A DNA stretch of 5,734 nucleotides from an uncultured Bacteroidota bacterium (GCA_903837025.1 CAILTC010000483.1:1-5734), one strand, 5' to 3'. Numbered from the stretch's first letter, positions 1 through 5,734 are shown. Made by a program: numbers and translations. The notes: generated from the letters alone by a model not told the origin.

Positions 1-148
1 ATAGATACTATGTAACTATTCACGGGGTACCCCACTTCAATTTTAAAAATTTAGCGAACATCATTACTATTTCAACTGTATTTTTTGATGATTACCCTTC
101 GTATTAAAAATACAAACAAGCCTCAATTTAAATAAAATTGTATAAAAG

Positions 149-577
149 ATGAAAACTGCAATAACATTCAGTGCTTTTGATTTATTGCATGCCGGCCATG
201 TCAAAATGCTAGAAGAAGCAAAATCGTATTGTGATTATCTAATTGTAGGATTACAAACAGATCCGACACTTGATCGTCCTGAAAAAAACAAACCAACTCA
301 AACTGTTGTAGAGCGCTATATACAGTTAAAAGGATGCAAGTTTGTAGATGAAATTGTTCCTTATGCAACCGAACAGGACTTAGAGGATATTCTTAAAGTT
401 TTTCAAATTGATGTTCGTTTTATAGGTGATGAGTATAAAGAAAGAAATTTTACGGGTAGAACCTATTGTGAAGAAAAGGGGATAGAGTTGTATTTCAATT
501 CACGTGACCACCGTTTTTCGAGTAGTGTTTTACGCAGAGAGGTGTTTCAAGTCGAACTGTTAAAAGAAAAAAAATGA
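149..577 (+). CDS. Cytidylyltransferase-family nucleotidyltransferase (glycerol-3-phosphate cytidylyltransferase-like)
   Basis: This 142-residue protein has the size and motifs of a single-domain HxGH nucleotidyltransferase of the TagD type. Seen: an N-terminal strand leading into FDLLHAGH, with the nucleotide-binding histidines at H14 and H17; DYLIVGLQTD at 29-38; FIGDEYK at 91-97; and HRFSSSVLRR at 121-130, which takes the place of the RTxGxSTT phosphate-binding motif of classical TagD. Family knowledge: such enzymes transfer CMP (some AMP) from the nucleotide to a sugar- or polyol-phosphate in the cytoplasm. The substrate cannot be read from the sequence; glycerol-3-phosphate is only the nearest textbook case. 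ATG 149 is the only usable start, because an in-frame TAA lies at 143-145. The gene overlaps manC by four bases, which suggests translational coupling and a role in making an activated building block for the same polysaccharide. The family call is firm and the substrate is open. Confidence 0.85.
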   Translation: MKTAITFSAFDLLHAGHVKMLEEAKSYCDYLIVGLQTDPTLDRPEKNKPTQTVVERYIQLKGCKFVDEIVPYATEQDLEDILKVFQIDVRFIGDEYKERNFTGRTYCEEKGIELYFNSRDHRFSSSVLRREVFQVELLKEKK

Positions 578-1578
578 TAGTAGATCCTACAATAATTCAT
601 GTGGTTCTAACAGGTGGAGTAGGTAGTAGATTATGGCCACTTTCTAGGAAAACCCAACCAAAACAATATTTAGACTTATTTGCTGGCAAGTCTTTGTTTG
701 AAATGACTGTCGAAAGAAATGCAAATATTGCCAATAAGGTTCTCATTGTTGGCAATATTGATAATCATCATTTGAGTTGTAAAGTGATGGAAAAATTCAA
801 CATTTCTCATTCTTATATTGTTGAGTTAACACCAAGAAATACAGCTGCTGCGATTGCATTTGCTGCTTTCAGCTCGAATCCGGATGATATTTTAATTATT
901 ACTCCGTCTGATCATATTATAGAAGGAGAAGATTCTTATAAAGAGGCATTGAATCAAGCTATTGATCTGGCTAAAAATAATTATTTAGTCACTTTTGGTA
1001 TTAAGCCTACAAAACCAGAAACAGGTTATGGATATATTGAATTTGATGGAGAGAATGTATTGGCTTTTCATGAAAAACCGAATTCAGAGACAGCGAATCA
1101 TTTTTTAGAAAAAGGAAATTTTTATTGGAATAGTGGTTTGTTTTGTTTTAAAGCTGGAGTATATCTAGCAGAACTAATGGCTCTAGAACCAGATGTTTAT
1201 GACCAATCCAAATTGGTTTGGGAGGCTAATATTGCAGGCGTTCTTGATTTTGATTTGTCGCTTCAAATACCTTCTATAAGTGTTGATTATGCTGTCATGG
1301 AACGCAGTACCAATATAAAAGTAGTACCATCTAATTTTGAATGGTCCGATTTAGGTTCCTTCGAATCGGTTTATGATTACTTGGTTCTAACGGGTCATCC
1401 AGTTGATTCGGAAGGTAATATAGTTATAGGAACGACTACTTATACCTCTTTTGTAGGTCTTAAAAATTGTCTCTTAGTATATTCTCCAGATGCATTATTG
1501 GTTCTTCAAAAAGAAAATTCTCAGAAGGTAAAACAAGTATATCAACATTTAGAATCTATCGATTCGCCATTATTATAG
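574..1578 (+). CDS. manC: Mannose-1-phosphate guanylyltransferase (single-domain ManC)
   Basis: The protein catalyses mannose-1-phosphate + GTP to GDP-mannose + diphosphate in the cytoplasm and feeds the gmd/fcl branch downstream. Seen in its 334 residues: the nucleotide-binding signature TGGVGSRLWPLSRKTQPKQY at 13-32 (usually AGGxGTRLWPLSR); TPRNTAAAIA at 86-95; TPSDHII at 110-116 with the probable metal-binding D113; GYGYI at 151-155; FHEKPN at 165-170; YWNSGLF at 184-190; DYAVMER at 238-244; and WSDLGSF at 257-263. The last 60 or so residues fit the short beta-helical tail of the family. Bifunctional isomerase/guanylyltransferases of about 470 residues carry a further C-terminal cupin. Here the frame stops before it, and two separate cupin genes follow. 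The start overlaps the upstream stop as ATGA. The last 16 codons are partly repeated downstream at 1954-2001. Confidence 0.93.
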   Translation: MIVDPTIIHVVLTGGVGSRLWPLSRKTQPKQYLDLFAGKSLFEMTVERNANIANKVLIVGNIDNHHLSCKVMEKFNISHSYIVELTPRNTAAAIAFAAFSSNPDDILIITPSDHIIEGEDSYKEALNQAIDLAKNNYLVTFGIKPTKPETGYGYIEFDGENVLAFHEKPNSETANHFLEKGNFYWNSGLFCFKAGVYLAELMALEPDVYDQSKLVWEANIAGVLDFDLSLQIPSISVDYAVMERSTNIKVVPSNFEWSDLGSFESVYDYLVLTGHPVDSEGNIVIGTTTYTSFVGLKNCLLVYSPDALLVLQKENSQKVKQVYQHLESIDSPLL

Positions 1579-1940
1579 AACTATAAAATAATTTGATTAT
1601 GGAACATTGCATCAGGTCTTGGGGAGAATACTGGGTTTTAGAAGCAGCGTCAAACCACAAAGTTAGAAGAATATTGGTAAATACTAAAGGGTGTTTATCC
1701 TACAAATATCAAGATTATCGTGACATTTGGATTATGATTTTAGCGGGTGTAGGTCATATTGCATCTGATGGAATTGTTAATGATTACAAAGAAGGGGATT
1801 TTATTATAATTCCTAAAGGGATTAAGCATAGCATAGAAAACTCTTCTGAAGAACCTCTTGTCTTTATAGAAATACAACACGGAACTTACTTTGGTAAAGA
1901 AGATTTTGTTCTAATTGAAGAGAATAATCAAAGTACTTAG
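1531..1940 (+). repeat. Tandem duplication, first unit (manC tail plus cupin copy A)
   Basis: This is the first of two direct, diverged copies of a block made of the last 16 codons of manC, a short spacer and a cupin gene. The second unit is 1954-2368. The offset is 423 bases at the manC tail and 428 at the cupin ATG, because the second spacer between stop and ATG is five bases longer (25 against 20). Exact shared stretches include 18 bases around the cupin start (1590-1607 and 2018-2035) and 21 bases in the manC tail (1547-1567 and 1970-1990). Confidence 0.9.
1599..1940 (+). CDS. Cupin protein, copy A: type II phosphomannose isomerase-like domain with degenerate metal site
   Basis: This 113-residue protein matches the C-terminal cupin of bifunctional mannose-6-phosphate isomerase/guanylyltransferases: IRSWGEYWVL at 5-14, KVRRILV at 21-27, GVGHIASDGIVNDYKEGD around 50-67, IPKGIKH at 71-77 and EIQHGTYFGKED at 91-102. 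By hand alignment, about 65 of 113 residues are identical to copy B downstream. The metal-binding segment is different. Where copy B has Q36, H38 and E43, this copy has K36, Q38 and I43, and only H77 of the four expected ligands remains. It is therefore unlikely to be an active metal-dependent isomerase. The intact frame suggests a structural or regulatory role, or early decay. The ATG at 1599 was chosen; a TTG two codons earlier (1593) is the alternative. It starts 20 bases after the manC stop, so it is probably co-transcribed. Confidence 0.85.
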   Translation: MEHCIRSWGEYWVLEAASNHKVRRILVNTKGCLSYKYQDYRDIWIMILAGVGHIASDGIVNDYKEGDFIIIPKGIKHSIENSSEEPLVFIEIQHGTYFGKEDFVLIEENNQST

Positions 1941-1953
1941 AATTGGGCTATAT

Positions 1954-2001
1954 AAGCAATTGTATCAATATTTAGAATCTATCGATTCGCAACAATTATA
2001 G
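1954..2001 (+). pseudogene. Relic of the manC 3' end
   Basis: Read in the manC frame, these 16 codons give KQLYQYLESIDSQQL and a stop, against KQVYQHLESIDSPLL and a stop at the true end of manC (1531-1578). By hand count, 41 of 48 bases match. Nothing upstream in this spacer continues manC, so this is a truncated copy carried along when the cupin block was duplicated. It lies between the stop of copy A and the start of copy B and keeps the original spacing to the following cupin almost unchanged. Confidence 0.88.
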
Positions 2002-2026
2002 AAAAAACTATAAGCACAATTTGATT

Positions 2027-2368
2027 ATGGAACATGACATTAGACCTTGGGGACAATATTGGGTGTTAGACAACGCTACGACTCACAAAGTAAAAAGAAT
2101 TTTAGTTGATTCAAACGGACGTTTGTCCTATCAATACCATCATCAACGTTCCGAAGCTTGGACTATCGTATCAGGAGTAGGACGCATTACACTAGATGGA
2201 ATAGTCAAAGATTATAAAGTAGGTGATACCGCTTTAATTCCACAAGGTGTAAAGCATAGAATTGAAAATCCATTTGCAGAACCACTTATTTTTATTGAAG
2301 TGCAACACGGGACTTATTTTGGTGAGGATGATATTGTTCGAATTGAAGATGATTACCAAAGATGCTAA
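2027..2368 (+). CDS. Cupin protein, copy B: stand-alone type II phosphomannose isomerase-like domain
   Basis: This 113-residue single cupin corresponds to the C-terminal domain of AlgA/ManC-type bifunctional enzymes. Seen: IRPWGQYWVL at 5-14; VKRILV at 22-27; LSYQYHHQRSEAWTIVSGVG at 33-52, with probable metal ligands Q36, H38 and E43 and the E-x6-G spacing of cupin motif 1; IPQGVKHRIENP at 71-82 with the fourth ligand H77; and EVQHGTYFGEDDIVRIEDDYQR at 91-112, the usual family ending. The common second histidine of the HxH pair is Q40 here. Family knowledge allows two roles: interconverting fructose-6-phosphate and mannose-6-phosphate to supply ManC, or assisting ManC. Isomerase activity of the detached domain is inference. 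ATG 2027 was chosen, with a TTG at 2021 as alternative. It is the less degenerate of the two copies. Confidence 0.9.
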   Translation: MEHDIRPWGQYWVLDNATTHKVKRILVDSNGRLSYQYHHQRSEAWTIVSGVGRITLDGIVKDYKVGDTALIPQGVKHRIENPFAEPLIFIEVQHGTYFGEDDIVRIEDDYQRC

Positions 2369-2406
2369 TAATTAATATCAAGTTATAACCTTAACCTACT
2401 AAGACT

Positions 2407-2745
2407 TTGATAGATAAATTTGACTTTGAAAATGCATTAAAAATCATTGCCTCTTATCAATTGCAATTTGAGTATAAGTTAAACAAAAATTCAATTGGTA
2501 GTGCAAGAAAAATTGATATTCAGGACGATATATCAGATACTACTTTTAAGCCCCTTCAGAATTATTATTGGAATGAATTTAAAATCAATCTCACAAAGGA
2601 AGACTTAAGCGAGATGGATACAATACTTCTGGGAAAAATAAATTACCAAAAGCTTCAAGGCTATAGAGGTTTTGGAAAGGTACGATTAGATAACTTCAAA
2701 AAATTGATGATTTCTTATTTGGTTTTAGATAAAGAGGAAATATAG
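2407..2745 (+). CDS. Hypothetical protein with a possible helix-hairpin-helix-like C-terminus
   Basis: I do not recognise this 112-residue protein. It is charged and soluble-looking, with no signal peptide or membrane segment. A helical N-terminus (FDFENALKIIASYQLQFEYK, 5-24) is followed by a polar middle and a C-terminal part, LLGKINYQKLQGYRGFGKVRLDNFKKLM (74-101). The GFGKVRLDNF portion resembles the helix-hairpin-helix of the RNA polymerase alpha C-terminal domain and related nucleic-acid-binding modules, but this is pattern recognition only. The open frame begins after a TAA at 2392-2394. It has no ATG before residue 70, so TTG 2407 is the likely start, unless the gene has lost its true 5' end. 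It lies 38 bases after cupin copy B and 79 before fcl, on the same strand, and nothing links it to sugar-nucleotide synthesis. Confidence 0.6.
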   Translation: MIDKFDFENALKIIASYQLQFEYKLNKNSIGSARKIDIQDDISDTTFKPLQNYYWNEFKINLTKEDLSEMDTILLGKINYQKLQGYRGFGKVRLDNFKKLMISYLVLDKEEI

Positions 2746-2824
2746 TCATCAATTTTCCGGGTAAGTTTTCTATCCGAATAGAATAGCTATTTATTATCAT
2801 CAAATTATAAATTAAAACCGATAC

Positions 2825-3778
2825 ATGATTAATTTTAATTCAACTATATATATCGCCGGTCATAACGGGATGGTCGGAAGTGCTATTTGGCGCGCCCTTT
2901 CAGCAAAGGGATATACCAACCTTTTTGGAGCTACTAGCAAGGAATTAGACCTAAGAAACCAGGAAGAGGTAAATGATTTTGTTCGAAAAATTAAACCAAA
3001 AGTTGTCATTGATGCAGCTGCAAAAGTGGGTGGAATCTTGGCCAACAATAATTTTCCCTATCCATTTTTGATGGAAAACATGCAAATTCAAAACAACCTA
3101 ATTGATTCGGCTCACCGTTTGGGAGTAGAAAAATTTATTTTTTTAGGAAGTTCTTGTATTTATCCAAAATTTGCGCCGCAACCCTTAAAGGAAGAGCATT
3201 TGCTTACGGATAGTTTAGAACCAACGAACGAAATGTATGCTTTGGCTAAGATCGCAGGAGTAAAAGCTTGTCAAGCGCTCCGAAAGCAATTCGACAAAGA
3301 TTTTGTGAGTTTAATGCCAACCAATTTATACGGCATTCATGATAATTTCGATTTGACTAGTTCGCATGTTTTACCAGCCATGATTCGCAAGTTTCACGAA
3401 GCCAAACTTAATAATAATGCGGTAGTAATTCTATGGGGTAGCGGTACGCCCATGCGTGAATTCCTTTTTGTAGATGATATGGCACAAGCAGTTGTTTTTG
3501 CTTTAGAAAATAAATTACCAGATTATTTATACAATGTGGGAACCGGCGAAGATTTGACCATTAAACAATTGGCCATAACTATTCAGAAAATTATAGGCCA
3601 TCAAGGAGAAATTATTTGGGATGATACAAAACCAGATGGAACACCAAGAAAATTAATGGATATTTCTAAAATGCATGCCCTAGGCTGGAAACACCAAACT
3701 AATTTAGAAGAAGGTATTACCAAAACCTATAAATGGTTTTTAGAGAATAGCAATAATTTTAAAGAAGTGAAAATGTAA
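2825..3778 (+). CDS. fcl: GDP-L-fucose synthase
   Basis: This 317-residue enzyme of the extended short-chain dehydrogenase family carries out the last step to GDP-L-fucose: 3,5-epimerisation and NADPH-dependent reduction of GDP-4-keto-6-deoxymannose. Seen: the Rossmann motif IAGHNGMVGSA (10-20); AAAKVGGILANN (64-75); LGSSCIYPK (107-115) with catalytic S109 and C111; EPTNEMYALAKIAG (132-145) with Y138 and K142 of the YxxxK pair; and MPTNLYGIHDNFD (164-176) followed by SSH, where H181 matches the general acid of the Escherichia coli enzyme. All five active-site positions line up with the E. coli protein at an offset of two. Length is normal for the family. ATG 2825 has an in-frame TAA at 2813-2815 behind it. 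It stands 108 bases before gmd, which makes its substrate. Confidence 0.97.
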   Translation: MINFNSTIYIAGHNGMVGSAIWRALSAKGYTNLFGATSKELDLRNQEEVNDFVRKIKPKVVIDAAAKVGGILANNNFPYPFLMENMQIQNNLIDSAHRLGVEKFIFLGSSCIYPKFAPQPLKEEHLLTDSLEPTNEMYALAKIAGVKACQALRKQFDKDFVSLMPTNLYGIHDNFDLTSSHVLPAMIRKFHEAKLNNNAVVILWGSGTPMREFLFVDDMAQAVVFALENKLPDYLYNVGTGEDLTIKQLAITIQKIIGHQGEIIWDDTKPDGTPRKLMDISKMHALGWKHQTNLEEGITKTYKWFLENSNNFKEVKM

Positions 3779-3817
3779 AAAAGAGGGTTACAGCTTAATC
3801 GAATTTATAAATATTAC

Positions 3818-3837
3818 GGTCAATAAACCATTTGACC
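3818..3837 (+). repeat. Small inverted repeat in the fcl-gmd spacer
   Basis: GGTCAA at 3818-3823 is followed, after an eight-base loop, by its complement TTGACC at 3832-3837. It sits 49 bases before the gmd ATG in the 108-base spacer. No T-run follows, so it is not a convincing intrinsic terminator. It could be a protein-binding site or chance in AT-rich DNA. Confidence 0.25.
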
Positions 3838-3886
3838 AATTAAATATATTAAAAAACGCAAAATTAGAATTTCAAAGAAAAGTAGG

Positions 3887-5011
3887 ATGGACATTAAACA
3901 AAAAATAGCATTTATTACCGGTGTTACCGGACAAGACGGCGCTTATCTAAGTGAGTTTTTATTAAGAAAAGGATACATTGTTCACGGATTAAAAAGACGT
4001 TCGTCCTTGTTTAATACCGATCGTATTGACCATTTGTATCAAGATCCTCATGTAGATCACCGCAATTTCTTTTTGCATTATGGCGATATGACTGATAGTA
4101 CCAACTTGATTCGTTTGATTCAAGAAATACAGCCAGATGAAATCTACAATCTAGCTGCCATGAGTCACGTAGCCGTTTCTTTTGAAACACCAGAATATAC
4201 GGGTAATGCAGATGGTTTAGGCACACTTCGGATCTTAGATGCCATTCGGTTGCTAGGGTTAGAGAAAAAAACACGTATTTACCAAGCATCGACTTCGGAG
4301 TTGTATGGTAAAGTACAAGAAGTTCCACAATCCGAAACCACACCATTCTATCCTCGTTCTCCTTATGCTGTTGCCAAAATGTATGCGTTTTGGATTACCG
4401 TAAACTATAGAGAGGCTTATGGAATGTATGCTTGTAATGGTATTTTGTTCAACCATGAGTCCCCTATTCGTGGGGAAACTTTTGTAACCAGAAAAATTAC
4501 CAGAGCTACTTCTCGAATAGCTTTAGGATTACAAGATAAATTCTACTTGGGAAATCTCGATGCTAAACGCGACTGGGGACATGCAAAAGATTACGTTCGC
4601 ATGATGTGGATGATTTTGCAAGCTGAAGAAGCTGAAGACTGGGTAATTGCTACCGGAACGACTACACCCGTAAGAGACTTTGTACGTATGAGTTTTGCCG
4701 AAGTAGGGATCGAATTAGAGTTTAAAGGCGTAGGAATTGAAGAAAGAGGGTATGTAAAAGCCTGCAAAAATCCCGAATACCAATTAGAAATTGGCAAAGA
4801 AGTCCTTGCCGTTGATCCTAAATATTTCCGTCCTACCGAAGTAGATTTGCTAATTGGTGATCCGACCAAAGCTAAAACTAAATTAGGTTGGGAGTGCAAA
4901 TACGACTTGGCAGCTTTAGTACAAGATATGATGCAAAGTGATTTGAGTCTCATGAAAAAAGACCAATACTTGAAAGACGGTGGGTATAAAACATTGAATT
5001 ATTTTGAGTAG
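3887..5011 (+). CDS. gmd: GDP-mannose 4,6-dehydratase
   Basis: This 374-residue cytoplasmic enzyme converts GDP-D-mannose to GDP-4-keto-6-deoxy-D-mannose with bound NADP(H), the entry step to GDP-L-fucose. Seen: [17 protein letters not shown] (10-26) with the GxxGxxG nucleotide motif; GLKRRSS (34-40); [13 protein letters not shown] (88-100); QASTSELYG (133-141) with catalytic T136 and E138; [17 protein letters not shown] (153-169) with Y160 and K164; [20 protein letters not shown] (184-203); and [10 protein letters not shown] (228-237). The catalytic positions match E. coli Gmd at an offset of three. Length is usual for bacterial Gmd. ATG 3887 follows an A-rich leader. Together with fcl upstream and manC, it completes the route from mannose-1-phosphate to GDP-L-fucose. 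Sampled lines look richer in G+C than the flippase downstream. Confidence 0.98.
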   Translation: MDIKQKIAFITGVTGQDGAYLSEFLLRKGYIVHGLKRRSSLFNTDRIDHLYQDPHVDHRNFFLHYGDMTDSTNLIRLIQEIQPDEIYNLAAMSHVAVSFETPEYTGNADGLGTLRILDAIRLLGLEKKTRIYQASTSELYGKVQEVPQSETTPFYPRSPYAVAKMYAFWITVNYREAYGMYACNGILFNHESPIRGETFVTRKITRATSRIALGLQDKFYLGNLDAKRDWGHAKDYVRMMWMILQAEEAEDWVIATGTTTPVRDFVRMSFAEVGIELEFKGVGIEERGYVKACKNPEYQLEIGKEVLAVDPKYFRPTEVDLLIGDPTKAKTKLGWECKYDLAALVQDMMQSDLSLMKKDQYLKDGGYKTLNYFE

Positions 5012-5168
5012 ATACGAAGTTGTTTCAGTTAATACTTTAAAAGTTAGACCAGAATGTTTTATTATAATTAGATCACCAATTAATGATTATTTATGGGTTT
5101 TGGCTTTGATCGGTTTAATTTTTGTTTTTATGAAATTAAGAGCCTATCAAAAAAGTAAAATTCAATAG
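5004..5168 (+). CDS. Possible very small membrane protein, or fragment of one
   Basis: An open frame of 54 codons starts at TTG 5004, overlaps the last bases of gmd (stop 5009-5011) and ends at TAG 5166-5168. It reads [18 protein letters not shown], then [25 protein letters not shown] and a basic tail RAYQKSKIQ. Residues about 30-44 ([15 protein letters not shown]) form one convincing hydrophobic segment, with positive charges just after it as expected for a cytoplasmic end. No ATG lies before residue 45. It may be a real small inner-membrane protein, the remaining 3' end of a lost membrane gene between gmd and the flippase, or chance in T-rich DNA. I recognise no family. It occupies most of the otherwise empty 224-base gap. 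Confidence 0.3.
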   Translation: MSRYEVVSVNTLKVRPECFIIIRSPINDYLWVLALIGLIFVFMKLRAYQKSKIQ

Positions 5169-5235
5169 CTTATTTATTCCTATTTTCTAAAATATTCATA
5201 ATCATTAAACACCACAACTTACAACCAAAAATAAT

Positions 5236-5734
5236 ATGCAAGCAGCCCATCGCGTAGCGAAAAACACTGGTATTTTATACATACAAATGGCTATAACGAT
5301 GTTTATGTCTTTGTATATTACTCGTTTAGTACTAATGGCATTAGGAAATGAAGACTATGGAGTTTTTAATTTAATTGCTGGTTCTATAGGTTTATTAACT
5401 TTTTTTAATGGTGCAATGACTACTTCTTCACAACGATTTATGTCGCATGCCTGTGGCGAGGGGGATGTAGAAAAGTTGAAAACTATTTTTAATACTAGTA
5501 TAATTCTACATTTTTGTACAGGAATTGTAATAGTTATAACGCTAGAGATTTTAGGTTATTTTATGTTTGATTATATATTAAAAATACCATCTGATAGGGC
5601 TGATGTCGCAAGAATTGTTTATCAATTTTTAATTATAAACACTTTTGTAGCTGTCATTTCTGTACCGTATGATGCAGTAATTAATGCGAATGAAAATATG
5701 CTCTTTGTAGCTATTTTAAGAATTATCGAAACAA
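5236..5734 (+). CDS. wzx: Oligosaccharide flippase, Wzx type (partial, cut by the window edge)
   Basis: The frame opens at ATG 5236 and stays open to the end of the window, giving the first 166 residues of a protein that in this family is usually 450-510 long. Seen: the start MQAAHRVAKNTGILYIQMAI; hydrophobic stretches at about 13-35, 43-60, 87-112 and 129-148; and the phrases LYITRLVL (26-33), YGVFNLIAGSIGLL (41-54), NGAMTTSSQRFMS (58-70), GEGDVEKLKTIFNTS (74-88), KIPSDRADVARIVYQF (116-131) and ISVPYDAVINANENM (141-155). These are typical of the polysaccharide-biosynthesis membrane transporters (MOP superfamily) of Bacteroidota. Such proteins move the undecaprenyl-linked repeat unit from the cytoplasmic to the periplasmic face of the inner membrane. 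Its place after the sugar-nucleotide genes fits that role. G+C is visibly low, as often seen for wzx genes. Confidence 0.9.
   Translation, partial: MQAAHRVAKNTGILYIQMAITMFMSLYITRLVLMALGNEDYGVFNLIAGSIGLLTFFNGAMTTSSQRFMSHACGEGDVEKLKTIFNTSIILHFCTGIVIVITLEILGYFMFDYILKIPSDRADVARIVYQFLIINTFVAVISVPYDAVINANENMLFVAILRIIET

Larger units (their letters stand above)
1954..2368 (+). repeat. Tandem duplication, second unit (manC relic plus cupin copy B)
   Basis: This is the second copy of the block described at 1531-1940. It holds the manC tail relic, a 25-base spacer and cupin copy B. The left junction lies close to 1948-1954, where similarity to manC begins. The right junction cannot be placed, since no similarity to the sequence after copy A is evident beyond the cupin stop codon. 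Confidence 0.88.

Noticed and set aside
24..33. GGGGTACCCC palindrome in the AT-rich leader
   Set aside because: It is a perfect ten-base dyad but has no loop, no T-run after it and no extension on either side. It could be the edge of something to the left of the window, but nothing supports a function here.
80..95. Possible Bacteroidota -7 promoter element (TAnnTTTG) before the first gene
   Set aside because: The sequence has TA followed by six T and a G, so the spacing is one base off, and no TTG -33 element sits at a suitable distance.
1593..1598. TTG-ATT as the start of cupin copy A (and 2021-2026 for copy B)
   Set aside because: A normal ATG follows two codons later in both copies, and the family motif RxWG begins shortly after it. 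The TTG remains possible but is less likely.
1941..2026. The spacer between the cupin genes as a mobile-element or attachment-site scar
   Set aside because: The similarity is fully explained by a copied manC tail plus leader. No terminal inverted repeats, target-site duplication or transposase is visible.
2860..3048. Minus-strand open frame of 62 codons inside fcl
   Set aside because: It lies wholly within a gene with complete active-site motifs, has no recognisable domain and is a shadow of fcl codon structure.
4011..4953. Three minus-strand open frames (4011-4346, 4259-4456, 4591-4953) inside gmd
   Set aside because: All lie opposite the strongly conserved gmd frame, overlap one another and show no motifs.
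1..5734. CRISPR array, tRNA, rRNA, toxin-antitoxin pair or phage-defence genes
   Set aside because: No regularly spaced repeats, no cloverleaf or rRNA-like sequence, and no gene pair or domain of those systems was seen when reading the window.

Overview
The window is a piece of a surface-polysaccharide (capsule or O-antigen type) biosynthesis locus, most likely from a member of the Bacteroidota and probably Flavobacterium-like. This taxonomic call is an inference. It rests on the AT-rich sequence, the A/T-rich gene leaders without clear Shine-Dalgarno sequences, a flippase of the type common in that phylum, and a guanylyltransferase and cupin encoded as separate genes. All genes that can be supported lie on the + strand.

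Layout. Bases 1-148 are non-coding leader. A small nucleotidyltransferase of the glycerol-3-phosphate cytidylyltransferase type (149-577) overlaps by four bases (ATGA) with a mannose-1-phosphate guanylyltransferase, manC (574-1578), which lacks the C-terminal cupin/isomerase domain of the long bifunctional enzymes. That domain appears instead as two tandem stand-alone cupin genes (1599-1940 and 2027-2368). A small protein of unknown function with only a TTG start follows (2407-2745), then GDP-L-fucose synthase (fcl, 2825-3778) and GDP-mannose 4,6-dehydratase (gmd, 3887-5011). A possible very small membrane protein overlaps the end of gmd (5004-5168). A Wzx-type flippase begins at 5236 and runs off the right edge.

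How the genes work together. ManC makes GDP-mannose from mannose-1-phosphate and GTP. Gmd dehydrates it to GDP-4-keto-6-deoxymannose, and Fcl epimerises and reduces that to GDP-L-fucose, so the repeat unit probably contains L-fucose. The flippase would move the lipid-linked unit across the inner membrane. The first gene may activate a second building block such as a phospho-alditol. No phosphomannomutase, type I mannose-6-phosphate isomerase or glycosyltransferase is present in the window.

The feature most worth a second look is the cupin pair. The spacer between the two copies carries a relic of the 3' end of manC, so the pair arose by tandem duplication of a block of about 428 bp, or by recombination with a related locus. 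The first copy has lost three of the four predicted metal ligands, while the second keeps all four. Otherwise the window is a recognisable sugar-nucleotide and export locus, and I see no clear new system in it.
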